A stretch of DNA of 64,000 nt. It comes from Bacteroidales bacterium (GTDB lineage: Bacteria > Bacteroidota > Bacteroidia > Bacteroidales > VadinHA17). Location of the stretch: assembly GCA_021738535.1 (NCBI GenBank), contig JAIPBU010000005.1, positions 1 to 64,000 on the forward strand. The letters are read 5' to 3'. Positions 7,631-17,100 of the stretch are shown piece after piece; position 1 is the first letter of the stretch, and each line of letters begins with the position of its first letter. A program made the translations under genes and the position numbers. The notes under the pieces are model-generated. The model was not told the DNA's origin. It made no database searches and was given only the letters and a program-made list of their open reading frames with translations.

Positions 7631-9727
7631 ATGGCTATAACAAGTAAAGCAGAGGATAAATATGCCTATCTTTTTACCAGTGATGTGAGTGAGAGATACC
7701 TGAATGACCTGGAAAAGGTATATAATACAATAAGCGATTACTACAATTATCCAGACGGCAATATATGGATTGTTTTTGCAGCTGACTCTGTACCGGACCT
7801 GACTGCCTTTCCCGGGCTTAACGGAGCGGCGGTTAAGAAGGCAGTCAACACTACACTAGCTATGCAGGATACATATGAGGACAGTGCAGAGGGATTATTC
7901 TACAAGGTCCTCAACGATCCGGGTAGCGGACCTGGTAAGAAGTCAGTCCTTATATACTTTACGGGCGCCGGAAATAATGGTAGCATTACTATAGCAGCCG
8001 ATGGGGATATTGACAGTACCTGGCTCCAGGCAAGGTTGGGATTCGAAATCATTGATCCGGGTCCACCTCCTGTCGTTAATCGTATCAGTGAGAAGTGCCA
8101 GATCAATGTGGTTATGCAGCAGCCTCATGGAGAGAGTTTTCAGAATTGCGTAAATGCCATTGCAGATAATACATTTACCTATTCATGCGCACAAACTGAT
8201 TCAGTTACGGGAGGGACAAACACCGGCAGTTATTTCACTTCCGGGTGGGTCGGCGCTCTGCGCTTCGAGCAACTGGGTGCAGGTGCACCCAACTATCCCG
8301 GGAAGTATGCTGATGAGATAGATCTTGCTGCCGGTAACCTGCACATTACACTCGACCAGGCTTGCAAGTTCGCTAAAGATTACTGCCAGGAAAACGGCCT
8401 GGCGATAGTATCAACTCCCGATTCCAATATGGTTGGTAATGACCCATACCTTGGGCTTCCATCCTTAAAAATCCTGGATGGGGATGAGCATACCCCACCA
8501 CGTTCCTGGTGGGAGAGCCCTGATATATGGCTTACATGTCCGGGTTATTACAATTCAGATGATAATGATTATTATGTATATGATGAAGACAATACCATTC
8601 ATATCCGTATACATGCCGGTGGTTGCCACCCGGTGAGGCTTGTATACATAGGATCCAAGGTTTTCAGATCGGGAGGAGGAGGCCCGGGAGAGGTTCATAC
8701 CGGTATTCACACCCCGGCAAGTGTGCTTAAACCGGGAGATAGCAGTACTTATGCCTATACGTATTATTATAATGCGGGCTTTGCTCATAGTTGTATCAAG
8801 TCAAGGCTTGCCCTTGAATTAATATCGGATAGTGAAATAGATGATCTGGACAGCGGAGGTGCTGCAGTGAATGAATGGGATCCACATAACCGGAATCATG
8901 AAGCCCAGAGAAATACTGATCCTTCCGGTCTGAAAAGCAGCAGTGGCGGTGCAGGGGCTGCTCCGGGTGAAGGCAAGATTGATGAGAAGGCTCCTGAAGA
9001 AGATGCTGAACCGGAAACAGATAATCCTGAGCAAGATACAGATACTAAATCCACAAAAAACCTTCGTGCCTTCAAGGAGCATGTGTATATAATACGGAAT
9101 AATATGAAAGGTATGCGGGATTTCAGATACCTGATTGATCCTGTTTTATTAAAAGATAATAAACGATTTAAGGCAAGATGGTTTGCTGTTGATCCACAGT
9201 ATCCGGGAAAGATGACAGAACTTAGGCCCATTATTAAACCATTGCCGCATATTCCTATAGTGCTCAGGCCAGGCAGGGAGCTGCATATAGTAAACTATAT
9301 AGGTCTTAACAAGGGGGTTAACGTGGATAAACCCTTGAAGATTAAGTTTGATATACAGGTTGGAACAAAATGTTTTATGAGGTTTTTTGGATTGCGCCTG
9401 AGAAGTCTTAGACGCATGGTATTCAGGTCATGGTCAGGTGTTACAATGATAATTCAGGATGGTTCTTTTACACTTAAAGGAACCGTCAGCAAAGGGAAAG
9501 AGAAGCTGCCAGAAAGAATCTATGTAATGGCTGAGACACTTGATGGCAGACAATCAGCTGCTGCCCCGGTGGATGAAAAGGGTAATTTTATTTTCAGCCG
9601 GATTAATCCTGATATTTACAGGGTTTGGGCAAAATACGGGGATATGACAAGCAGGAAGATCATTGTACATGGCCAGCCAATTGATAAAGACTCAAAGAAA
9701 CGTCCTGTAATAATCAGCCTTGATTAA
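7631..9727 (+). CDS. Large protein with degenerate caspase/legumain-like N-terminus
   Basis: I do not recognise this 698-residue protein as a named family. There is no signal peptide or transmembrane helix. Residues 1 to about 170 read like a caspase-like (C13/C14) fold: KYAYLFTSDVSERYLNDL, the strand VLIYFTGAGNNGSI near 107, and INVVMQQPHGESF near 158, but at the positions where the catalytic His (GHG) and Cys (CxSG) are expected there are Ala and Pro/His. A middle domain (from about 296) has the SPDIWLTCPGY...NTIHIRIHAGGC pattern seen in secreted CARDB-like modules. An acidic, low-complexity linker (about 415-475) precedes a basic domain and a C-terminal carboxypeptidase-regulatory-like beta domain (about 615-690). 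It follows the S74 fibre gene by 10 bp and is probably cotranscribed and functionally linked. It ends tail-to-tail with the AOR gene, sharing the four bases TTAA. Confidence 0.6.
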   Translation: MAITSKAEDKYAYLFTSDVSERYLNDLEKVYNTISDYYNYPDGNIWIVFAADSVPDLTAFPGLNGAAVKKAVNTTLAMQDTYEDSAEGLFYKVLNDPGSGPGKKSVLIYFTGAGNNGSITIAADGDIDSTWLQARLGFEIIDPGPPPVVNRISEKCQINVVMQQPHGESFQNCVNAIADNTFTYSCAQTDSVTGGTNTGSYFTSGWVGALRFEQLGAGAPNYPGKYADEIDLAAGNLHITLDQACKFAKDYCQENGLAIVSTPDSNMVGNDPYLGLPSLKILDGDEHTPPRSWWESPDIWLTCPGYYNSDDNDYYVYDEDNTIHIRIHAGGCHPVRLVYIGSKVFRSGGGGPGEVHTGIHTPASVLKPGDSSTYAYTYYYNAGFAHSCIKSRLALELISDSEIDDLDSGGAAVNEWDPHNRNHEAQRNTDPSGLKSSSGGAGAAPGEGKIDEKAPEEDAEPETDNPEQDTDTKSTKNLRAFKEHVYIIRNNMKGMRDFRYLIDPVLLKDNKRFKARWFAVDPQYPGKMTELRPIIKPLPHIPIVLRPGRELHIVNYIGLNKGVNVDKPLKIKFDIQVGTKCFMRFFGLRLRSLRRMVFRSWSGVTMIIQDGSFTLKGTVSKGKEKLPERIYVMAETLDGRQSAAAPVDEKGNFIFSRINPDIYRVWAKYGDMTSRKIIVHGQPIDKDSKKRPVIISLD

Positions 9728-11529
9728 ACTGTGAAGTTAAGATCCATATCTCTCAAAACATTTTCCATTGGTCTGGATGTTGCCTTATCCCAGCCTCTTG
9801 ATTCATAGTAGTTGTCAAGATTTTTGCTAAACTCATCCCTTTCAACGATGGCCCCTTTATGGTCACCATGGGTAAACTCATTTTTGAAGAATTTCTCCGG
9901 TATGGTATCATCTTCGCGCCTGAATCCTTCCCTGTAGTTAAACATTTTCTCCATTGTGAAAATGCGTGATCCGGCCTTGTTGAATTCCTCCTCGCTCCAT
10001 TCCAGGCCTGTTATAGCAGAAAGTATATGCCTGTAATGGACTTCATCCTTATACCATGAAGAAGCAAAACTGCAGGCACCCAGTGAATCGCGCAGACAGG
10101 CATTATCCTGCCCGCTTGTGTTACCACCGTTCATGTGGCATGCGCCCCTGTTTGATGTGGCATAGGTAATAGCCCAGTACGATGATCCCACCGGTACATT
10201 CCATGCAGCAAGCTCATGCCCCTTAACATGTATGGCATATTCAGATGTGTTTTTGCCAATTCTTTCAGATAATGCCTTAACTCCCTGTCCGGCCAGCTCA
10301 CCAATACCTTCTCTTTTACATATTTTATGCAATAATGCCAGTGATCCTTCAACGTCGCCCCAGCTAAGCTTGATGCCGTCAAGGAAATCTTCATCAATAT
10401 CTCCCCTTTCCATTGCTTCCATCAGGAAACCTATGGTATTACCTGCAGAGATAATGTCTATGCCATAATTATCGCCATCATATATCAACTTATGAAGACC
10501 GTTAAGGTCTGATATCATTAGATTAGCACCCATCATGGTTCCTGTTTCATATTCGGGTCCGTCATGTACCTGTACGCCATAGGCCCCTTTGGCAAAGCCG
10601 CTTTTTTTGCAGGCCAGCTGGCATGAGTAGCACGCAAAATCCCTTTTCCAGATCTTTTTCCTGTTTGCCTCTGTCCCTATCTTGTCAATTTCACTGTAAG
10701 TACCTTCACTATAATTTTTAACAGCCTGGGTGCCGTTTGATGAAGATGAAGCCAGGGCATTTGCTGTTCCCCCGTAGCGCCAGTTCATAACATTCTCATC
10801 CTTCTTCATAAATGAGCGTCTGATTTTTTCAAGAAGCTCATTATATTTTTTCAGATCAGCAACTTCAGGTACGGCCGTTCCTTTGACTGCAATTGCTTTG
10901 AGCATTTTTGAACCCATGACGCAACCTGTTCCACCTCTGCCTGCTGCTCTTGCTGCAGTGTTAATAATACATGCCATAGGTACCTGGTTCTCGCCTGCCG
11001 GTCCTATATAACATGATTCATGCCTGTCTTCACCCAGGTCTTTATGAAAAGTCTTATCGAATTCATCGGTGCCCATACCCCAGTATTTTGAGGCATTTTT
11101 TATGCTGACCTTGTCGTCTTCAATATGTATATACACAGGTTTGTCTGCCTTACCTGTAACAAGGAGGCCGTCGTAACCGGCATATCTCAGTTCAGGGCCA
11201 AAAAAACCACCCATATTGGAATAGCTGAGTGATGAGGAATGTTCATATTTCTTTGTAACAGGACTGGTACGGGTCGATTTTGTAACAACACATGTTCGTG
11301 AAGAGGAGGGGATGGGATATCCAACAAAAGGCCCGGCCATAAACATGAGTATGTTCTCGGCCGACAGAGGATCCGTTCCGGGTTTAAGCCTGTCATACAG
11401 TATTTTTGCCCCAAGGCCCCGTCCGCCCAGGAACATATGTATATCCCTGTCCGGGATCCGTGTTTTTTCTATTTTACCGGTGCTGAGGTTTACCTCAAGC
11501 ATTCTTCCGTAATATCCTTTGGTACTCAT
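9724..11529 (-). CDS. Aldehyde:ferredoxin oxidoreductase family protein (tungsten/molybdopterin)
   Basis: A 601-residue enzyme of the AOR family, which oxidises aldehydes to carboxylic acids with ferredoxin as acceptor, using a bis-pyranopterin W/Mo cofactor and one [4Fe-4S] cluster. Length and order fit: GYYGRMLEVNLSTGKI at the start, FLGGRGLGAKILYDRL, the cofactor-binding GRGGTGCVMGSK, and cluster ligands CYSCQLAC (about 299-306) with a distal Cys in DNACLRDSLGAC (about 475-484). No signal peptide. It lies 17 bp downstream of a four-cluster ferredoxin-like gene with a Tat-like signal, and a purine-rich GGAAGGAA precedes its start, a rare SD-like site in this window. The arrangement recalls E. 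coli YdhV/YdhY. Substrate unknown. Confidence 0.92.
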   Translation of the reverse strand: MSTKGYYGRMLEVNLSTGKIEKTRIPDRDIHMFLGGRGLGAKILYDRLKPGTDPLSAENILMFMAGPFVGYPIPSSSRTCVVTKSTRTSPVTKKYEHSSSLSYSNMGGFFGPELRYAGYDGLLVTGKADKPVYIHIEDDKVSIKNASKYWGMGTDEFDKTFHKDLGEDRHESCYIGPAGENQVPMACIINTAARAAGRGGTGCVMGSKMLKAIAVKGTAVPEVADLKKYNELLEKIRRSFMKKDENVMNWRYGGTANALASSSSNGTQAVKNYSEGTYSEIDKIGTEANRKKIWKRDFACYSCQLACKKSGFAKGAYGVQVHDGPEYETGTMMGANLMISDLNGLHKLIYDGDNYGIDIISAGNTIGFLMEAMERGDIDEDFLDGIKLSWGDVEGSLALLHKICKREGIGELAGQGVKALSERIGKNTSEYAIHVKGHELAAWNVPVGSSYWAITYATSNRGACHMNGGNTSGQDNACLRDSLGACSFASSWYKDEVHYRHILSAITGLEWSEEEFNKAGSRIFTMEKMFNYREGFRREDDTIPEKFFKNEFTHGDHKGAIVERDEFSKNLDNYYESRGWDKATSRPMENVLRDMDLNFTV

Positions 11530-11546
11530 AATAATAATTCCTTCCG

Positions 11547-12224
11547 TTAAACATTGTAAAACTTATCAATCATAATCTCAGCCAGTTTTTCGGGTGCCAG
11601 GTTGTCAAGATTCCTGTCAGCCGGCATCTCCATATATTTTAATGCACCATATGGGCAGTATTTCACACACTGGGGATTGCCTCCGCAGAGTGTGCACATA
11701 AATGCCGGATTGCCTGTTACCGGATCAGGTCGTATGACGCCTGCACGCTTTTCTGAGCATGCAAGAGCGCAATTAAGGCAGGCAATACATCTTTCCGTAT
11801 CATTTACAATGGTATTTAGCTTATCGTCACGGTACAATGCTTTGTGTCCCGTTTCGGGATGAGGCTCCACCGGGCATGCTTCTATGCAGGGAGCATCCTT
11901 ACAAAGCGCGCATGTGGAAGGGATATCGACATCCGGGTTGAAATGGTATACCCTGATATTTGACTTTGCAGGATTACTCAGCCCTTTTATCATTTCACCG
12001 TTTAGAATTGTTTTGTTGTTATATTCAGAGCATACAGACTCGCAGGTTCTGCATCCCGTACATTTTTCAAAATCCACTGCTATTGCCCTGATTACACCTT
12101 CCTTGCTGTCTTTTTTAATGCTGAAACCATAGCTGCCAAGAATAAGCAGACCTCCGGTTCCTGCTGCAATACGCGAGAGGAAGTGTCTTCTGCTTTGCTT
12201 TCCGGCTGTTTTTATTTCTTCCAT
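11547..12224 (-). CDS. Four-[4Fe-4S] ferredoxin-like electron-transfer protein with Tat signal
   Basis: A 225-residue iron-sulfur protein of the HycB/PhsB/DmsB type that would accept or supply electrons for the adjacent AOR. The start at 12224 is chosen because it directly precedes a twin-arginine-like leader (SRRHFLSRIAAG, then a hydrophobic stretch); the longer reading frame would run 333 bp further and overlap mnmA on the other strand. Four cysteine clusters are visible, giving 16 ligands: CTGCRTCESVC, CALCKDAPCIEAC, CIACLNCALAC and CTLCGGNPQCVKYC. It is first in a two-gene operon with the AOR. A Tat signal on the small subunit and none on the catalytic one suggests either hitchhiker export or membrane retention. 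Confidence 0.9.
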   Translation of the reverse strand: MEEIKTAGKQSRRHFLSRIAAGTGGLLILGSYGFSIKKDSKEGVIRAIAVDFEKCTGCRTCESVCSEYNNKTILNGEMIKGLSNPAKSNIRVYHFNPDVDIPSTCALCKDAPCIEACPVEPHPETGHKALYRDDKLNTIVNDTERCIACLNCALACSEKRAGVIRPDPVTGNPAFMCTLCGGNPQCVKYCPYGALKYMEMPADRNLDNLAPEKLAEIMIDKFYNV

Positions 12225-12323
12225 AATTCCCTGGTTTTGTGTTTTTCTCTGAAAGCAATATACGATAATAGATTGAGCCAAAACAAATAATGGATTTGCT
12301 TTTTTTTGCATATCAAAAAGTGC

Positions 12324-12354
12324 TTGCCCGCAGATGAATTTGTTAATATCTTTG
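12324..12354 (+). promoter_or_regulatory. Candidate mnmA promoter
   Basis: TATCTTTG at 12347-12354 matches TAnnTTTG, with TTG at 12324-12326 at a 20-bp spacing as a -33 element. The element ends only 6 bp before the mnmA ATG, so the transcript would be leaderless or nearly so. Confidence 0.55.
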
Positions 12355-12360
12355 CATTCA

Positions 12361-13560
12361 ATGAAAAAGAAAGTTGTCATAGGTCTTTCAGGTGGTGTTG
12401 ATTCAAGTGTTGCAGCCTGGATATTGAAAGAGCAGGGATATGATGTGACAGGTCTTTTTATGAAGAACTGGCACGATAATACAGGTTTGCTTGAAGGCGA
12501 TTGTTCTGCTGAAGATGATATTATGTTTGCATCCATGGTTGCTGACAGGCTGGGCATTCCGTTTCATACGGTTGACCTGAGTGAACCTTATCGCAGCAGG
12601 GTGGTGGATTATATGTTTGGTGAGTACCAGGCCGGAAGAACACCTAATCCCGATGTTTTGTGTAACAGGGAGATCAAATTTGATTCTTTCGTGGAAGAAG
12701 CGCATAAGCTTGGTGCCGCTCTTGTTGCAACAGGTCATTTTTGCAGAAAGGAAACTGTTTTTGAGGGTAAGAGGGAAATAAACCGCTTGCTGGCGGGTAC
12801 TGACAATAAAAAGGACCAGAGTTATTTTCTTTGCCAGGTTACCCAGCAACAGCTGGCCGGGGCAGTTTTTCCGGTGGGTGAAATGACAAAGGCTGAAGTA
12901 AGAGAAAAAGCAGAAGAGCTGGGATTGCCAACTGCCTCAAGAAAAGACAGCCAGGGTATTTGTTTTATTGGAAAGGTTGATTTGCCTACTTTCCTTCAGC
13001 AGAAACTGGAAAAACGTACTGGTCGTACTATATGCATACCAGCAGATTATAAACAGGAACACAATGAAGAAGGAGTACCTGAACCTGCAGTAAATACAAT
13101 AAGCCTGGAAAAATTATGTGCCCCCTATTATTTTAATCCTTCCTCAGGGCCCACTATAGGGAAGCACAACGGAGCCCATTTTTTTACGGTTGGTCAGAGA
13201 AAGGGAATAAATATTGGTGGCTATAAGGACCCGCTTTTTGTCCTTTCAACAGATACAGAAAAGAATATTATATATGTTGGCGAGGGACAGGGTCATCCCT
13301 GTCTTCACAGGAAGGGACTTTTTATTAAGAATGAAGAACTACACTGGATAAGACCGGACCTGGTAATGAAAGAGGGTGAAGTGCGTGATTATGATCTGAG
13401 GATCAGGTATCGCCAGCCTTTACAGAAGGCGCGACTGTTCAAAAGATCATCCGGTTTATTTATAATATTTCATACTTTACAGCGGGGCATTACACCTGGT
13501 CAGTTTGCCGCCTGGTACAGCGGTGATGAGCTTCTTGGCTCGGGAGTAATTAATGCCTGA
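12361..13560 (+). CDS. mnmA: tRNA-specific 2-thiouridylase MnmA
   Basis: A 399-residue cytoplasmic enzyme that places the 2-thio group on U34 of tRNA Lys, Glu and Gln, using ATP and a persulfide relay. The PP-loop SGGVDSSV (residues 10-17) binds ATP; the catalytic cysteines are C101 (PDVLCNREIKF) and C201 (SQGICFIG). GPTIGKHNGAHFFTVGQRKGI and the C-terminal beta domain are typical. The start at 12361 is preferred over an in-frame ATG 27 bp upstream because homologues begin at KKKVVIGLSGG and a promoter-like element overlaps the longer form. It ends one base before the convergent acetyltransferase gene. Confidence 0.97.
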   Translation: MKKKVVIGLSGGVDSSVAAWILKEQGYDVTGLFMKNWHDNTGLLEGDCSAEDDIMFASMVADRLGIPFHTVDLSEPYRSRVVDYMFGEYQAGRTPNPDVLCNREIKFDSFVEEAHKLGAALVATGHFCRKETVFEGKREINRLLAGTDNKKDQSYFLCQVTQQQLAGAVFPVGEMTKAEVREKAEELGLPTASRKDSQGICFIGKVDLPTFLQQKLEKRTGRTICIPADYKQEHNEEGVPEPAVNTISLEKLCAPYYFNPSSGPTIGKHNGAHFFTVGQRKGINIGGYKDPLFVLSTDTEKNIIYVGEGQGHPCLHRKGLFIKNEELHWIRPDLVMKEGEVRDYDLRIRYRQPLQKARLFKRSSGLFIIFHTLQRGITPGQFAAWYSGDELLGSGVINA

Positions 13561-13561
13561 T

Positions 13562-14041
13562 TTACCCGGAGGATGCCAGCTTGTTTAGCTTATCACCTGT
13601 TAGCCTGTACACAACCCATTTATCCATGGCTTTGGCACCTATGCTGTCATAAAAACTTCTTGCCGGATTCCAGTTAAGCACCCACCATTCAACACGTCCG
13701 CAACCCCTCTCAAGTGCGAGGGATGATATGCGAGCCAGGAGCCCTTTTCCTATGCCCTTGCCACGGTATTCAGGTCTTACATACAAATCTTCAATGTAAA
13801 TGCCTGGTCTTGCCAGGAAAGTTGAGTAATTATGAAAAAACAGAACGAACCCGGCTTCTTTTTTATCTGCCTCAGCAATGATTACCTCTGCATAGGGACG
13901 ATCACCAAAAAGTGTCTTTTCCAATAACTCCTCTGTGGCAACTACCTCATGTTCAAGCTTTTCATAAGTGGCCAGCTCCCTTATAAATCTTTGGATAACA
14001 GGTATATCCTTCTTCGTGGCTTTCCGGTATGCTACTTTCAT
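13562..14041 (-). CDS. GNAT family N-acetyltransferase
   Basis: A 159-residue acetyltransferase. The acetyl-CoA pyrophosphate loop is seen in YVRPEYRGKGIGKGLLARI (residues about 87-105), preceded by the strand IYIEDLYV. The overall pattern (FIRELATYEKLEHEVVATEE at the N-terminus, NWNPARSFYDSIGA near the end) resembles the spermidine/diamine acetyltransferase-like branch, so a small-amine substrate is possible but unproven. It is monocistronic between convergent mnmA and the divergent helicase gene. Confidence 0.88.
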   Translation of the reverse strand: MKVAYRKATKKDIPVIQRFIRELATYEKLEHEVVATEELLEKTLFGDRPYAEVIIAEADKKEAGFVLFFHNYSTFLARPGIYIEDLYVRPEYRGKGIGKGLLARISSLALERGCGRVEWWVLNWNPARSFYDSIGAKAMDKWVVYRLTGDKLNKLASSG

Positions 14042-14151
14042 CTTCTCGTTTTTAAACCTAACTAAAATTACTAAAAATGATGCAATATGTTAGTAAATAA
14101 GATAAATATTTAAGCGGGGCCAGCAAAAAAATAGATATATTTATGTTTCTC

Positions 14152-17100
14152 ATGGAATCAGGAAAAATAACAAGATACAGTGCTTCTGCAGGCTCCGGAA
14201 AAACTTTTAAACTGGCCGGGATATACCTGCGCTCATTATTCAGTGACCCGTACAGTTACCGAAATATCCTTGCGGTAACCTTTACAAACAAGGCCACTGC
14301 CGAGATGAAAGAAAGGATATTGCATAACCTGTATATGCTTTCCAAAGGGAAGGAATCTGAATATTCGGGTTTGCTGCAGGAAGCTACCGGCAAAAGCCCT
14401 GAAAAACTGAAGGCAGAGGCAGGTACAATATTAAATCGCATACTTCATGATTATTCAAGTTTTTCTGTAGGTACAATTGACAGTTTTTTTCAGAAAGTAC
14501 TGAGATCCTTTGCACGTGAATCAGGACTACAGGCCGGCTTCAATATTGTACTTGATTACAGTACCATACTACTCAGGGCTGTTGACGAACTGCTTAAAGA
14601 TTCCGAGCATGATGAAAAGCTCCTGACATGGCTTATAGAGTTTGGCCAGCGGGAGATACTTGAAGGTAAAAGCTGGAATCTTAAAACCAAGATACTGTCG
14701 CTGGGAGAGCAGATATTTAATGAAAAATACAGGATGCTCCAGGAGAATGGATTGATAACAGATGACAGGGAGATACTCAGGGACAGTATTTCCAAACTCT
14801 ACGCTTTTCAGAACAGCTTCAGTAAAAGGCTGGCTGAGCTGGCCGGCGAAGCAATGGCCAAACTACATAAACACGGTGTTAAACAGGATATGCTTGCCGG
14901 TAAAAGCCGTTCATTCATGAAATTCCTGGATAAAGCACAGAATGAGGTTCCGGCTACATACCTCAGTGCTCTTTATGCGGCGGCAGATGAAGAAAAATAC
15001 TACTCCGGTCCTAAGGCATCACCTGAACTGGATGCAGCACTTGCTGATGGTTTACATGATACAATCATTTCTCTTGTCAGTGAGTACAGGGAGAAAATAA
15101 GACTTTATAATTCGGTCCGGCTTGTAACAGATAATCTCTTTACCCTGGGGATACTTAATGATATTGCCTTTAATACAAGGAAGATACTTGATGAACAGAA
15201 TAAGTTCCTGCTTGCCGATGCCGGTGATATTCTCAGAAAGATACTTTCAGTAGACCAGGCACCTTTTATTTATGAAAAAGCGGGCAACAGGTATAAGAAT
15301 TTCATGATAGATGAATTCCAGGATACTTCGAGGGTACAATGGGATAATTTCCTGCCGCTTATATCAAACAGCCTTGCCGAGGGTGAAAGCAGCCTGGTTG
15401 TGGGTGATATTAAGCAATCTATATACAGGTGGCGTAACAGCGATTGGGAAATATTCAGGAATATAGGTGATTCTTTCAGTGAAGAATCCTTTGAAACAGT
15501 GCCACTGAAAGAAAACTGGCGCAGCTCTGCAAATATTATAGGTTTTAATAATGCCCTTTTTTCCTGTTTGCCGGGAATGATTGAAAAGGACCTGGAAACC
15601 GGTAGTACAATGATATCTGAGGTTTATGCTGATGTAAAACAAAATGATCCCGGGAAGTACGAAGGTGGCTTTGTTCAGATGAAATATTTTGAATCGGCTG
15701 ATGATGGAAGAGAACAGGCTCTTGAACAGCTGCCTTCATTGCTGGAAGAAATACAGGATAAAGGATACAGTGCGGGAGATATTGGCATACTGGTCAGAAC
15801 CAGGAATGAAGGCCAGGAAGTGATTGACAGGATAGCTGCTTATGCATCGCGTACACAAAATACAGGATATAGCTACCATGTTATTTCCCAGGATTCACTT
15901 CTCCTTGGCAGTTCGCCGGTTATAATATTCCTGGTTTCCGTATTACGCTACCTTATTGAAAACGATAATAAGGTAAACAGGGCCGTGATGCAACAGTACT
16001 ACAGGTTGGCAAAAACAGATAATGAAATATCAAGGCCTTCATTTATCGAAGAACCTGGTGGAACTATTCCAAATAGAACAACTGACAGTTTTGAAAGTTT
16101 TCTTGATACCGTACGCTATCTCAGCGTTTTCGAGATAGTTGACAGAGTAATAGATTATACGGGAACGGGCAGGGTACAGTCCAATATTCCTTACCTTAAT
16201 ACATTCCAGAATTGTATTCTTGATTTTGCAGGAACTGAAACTAATGACATTCCTGCATTTCTTGATTGGTGGGAGAATGAGGGCAACAAAAAATCAGTTT
16301 CTTCATCGGAGCAGCCTGATGCCATGCAGTTAATGACCATACATAAATCAAAAGGATTACAGTTCAGGGTTGTTGTACTGCCTTTTGTTTCATGGCCATT
16401 TAAACATGAAGTTAATCCCTTTTTGTGGATCTATTCTGATGAGGAACTGCTAAAACCACTTGGTGCAGTACCCGTGAAAATGAAGAAGGATTTTGAAAAC
16501 ACTGTTTTTGATGGTTTTTATAAACAAGAACTGGGCAGGGCTGCCATTGATAAACTTAACATGCTCTATGTAGCATTTACCAGGGCACGTGAGTGTCTGT
16601 ATGCTAATTTGCTAAAGACAGGGAAAGGAAAATCAGCAGGTGATTATATCGCAGATATATTTACCTATGACACAGAGATATATAATACAGGCATGGGTAA
16701 GCACTGGGATGATGAAAAAATGTTGTTTTCCTATGGACGGGAACCGGAAAACAAACAAACAGAAAAGGAAAAAGTAAAGGGGCAGGAGATAGGCTATCCT
16801 CTTACACTGGACGACAGCAGGCTAAGACTTAACCTTCATAGTAAAGCATACTACAGTAAGATGGACACGAAGGATGGTGACAAAAGAAGCTATGGTCTGC
16901 TTATGCATGAAATACTTTCTTCCATCAAAACCAGTAATGATATTCCGGTGGTTCTTGATGATTACCTGGATAAGGGTATTATTGACCACATTGATCGCAA
17001 GAGTTTAAATGAAAAGCTAAACAATGCCTTAAGCGATGATCGTGTAAAAACCTGGTTTTCAAGTGATGTTGAAGTAAAAACAGAGAGGGATATCCTCGTG

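Noticed and set aside
12225-12557. N-terminal extension of the Fe-S protein
   Set aside because: The extension has no recognisable sequence, overlaps the start of mnmA on the other strand, and would place the twin-arginine leader inside the protein.
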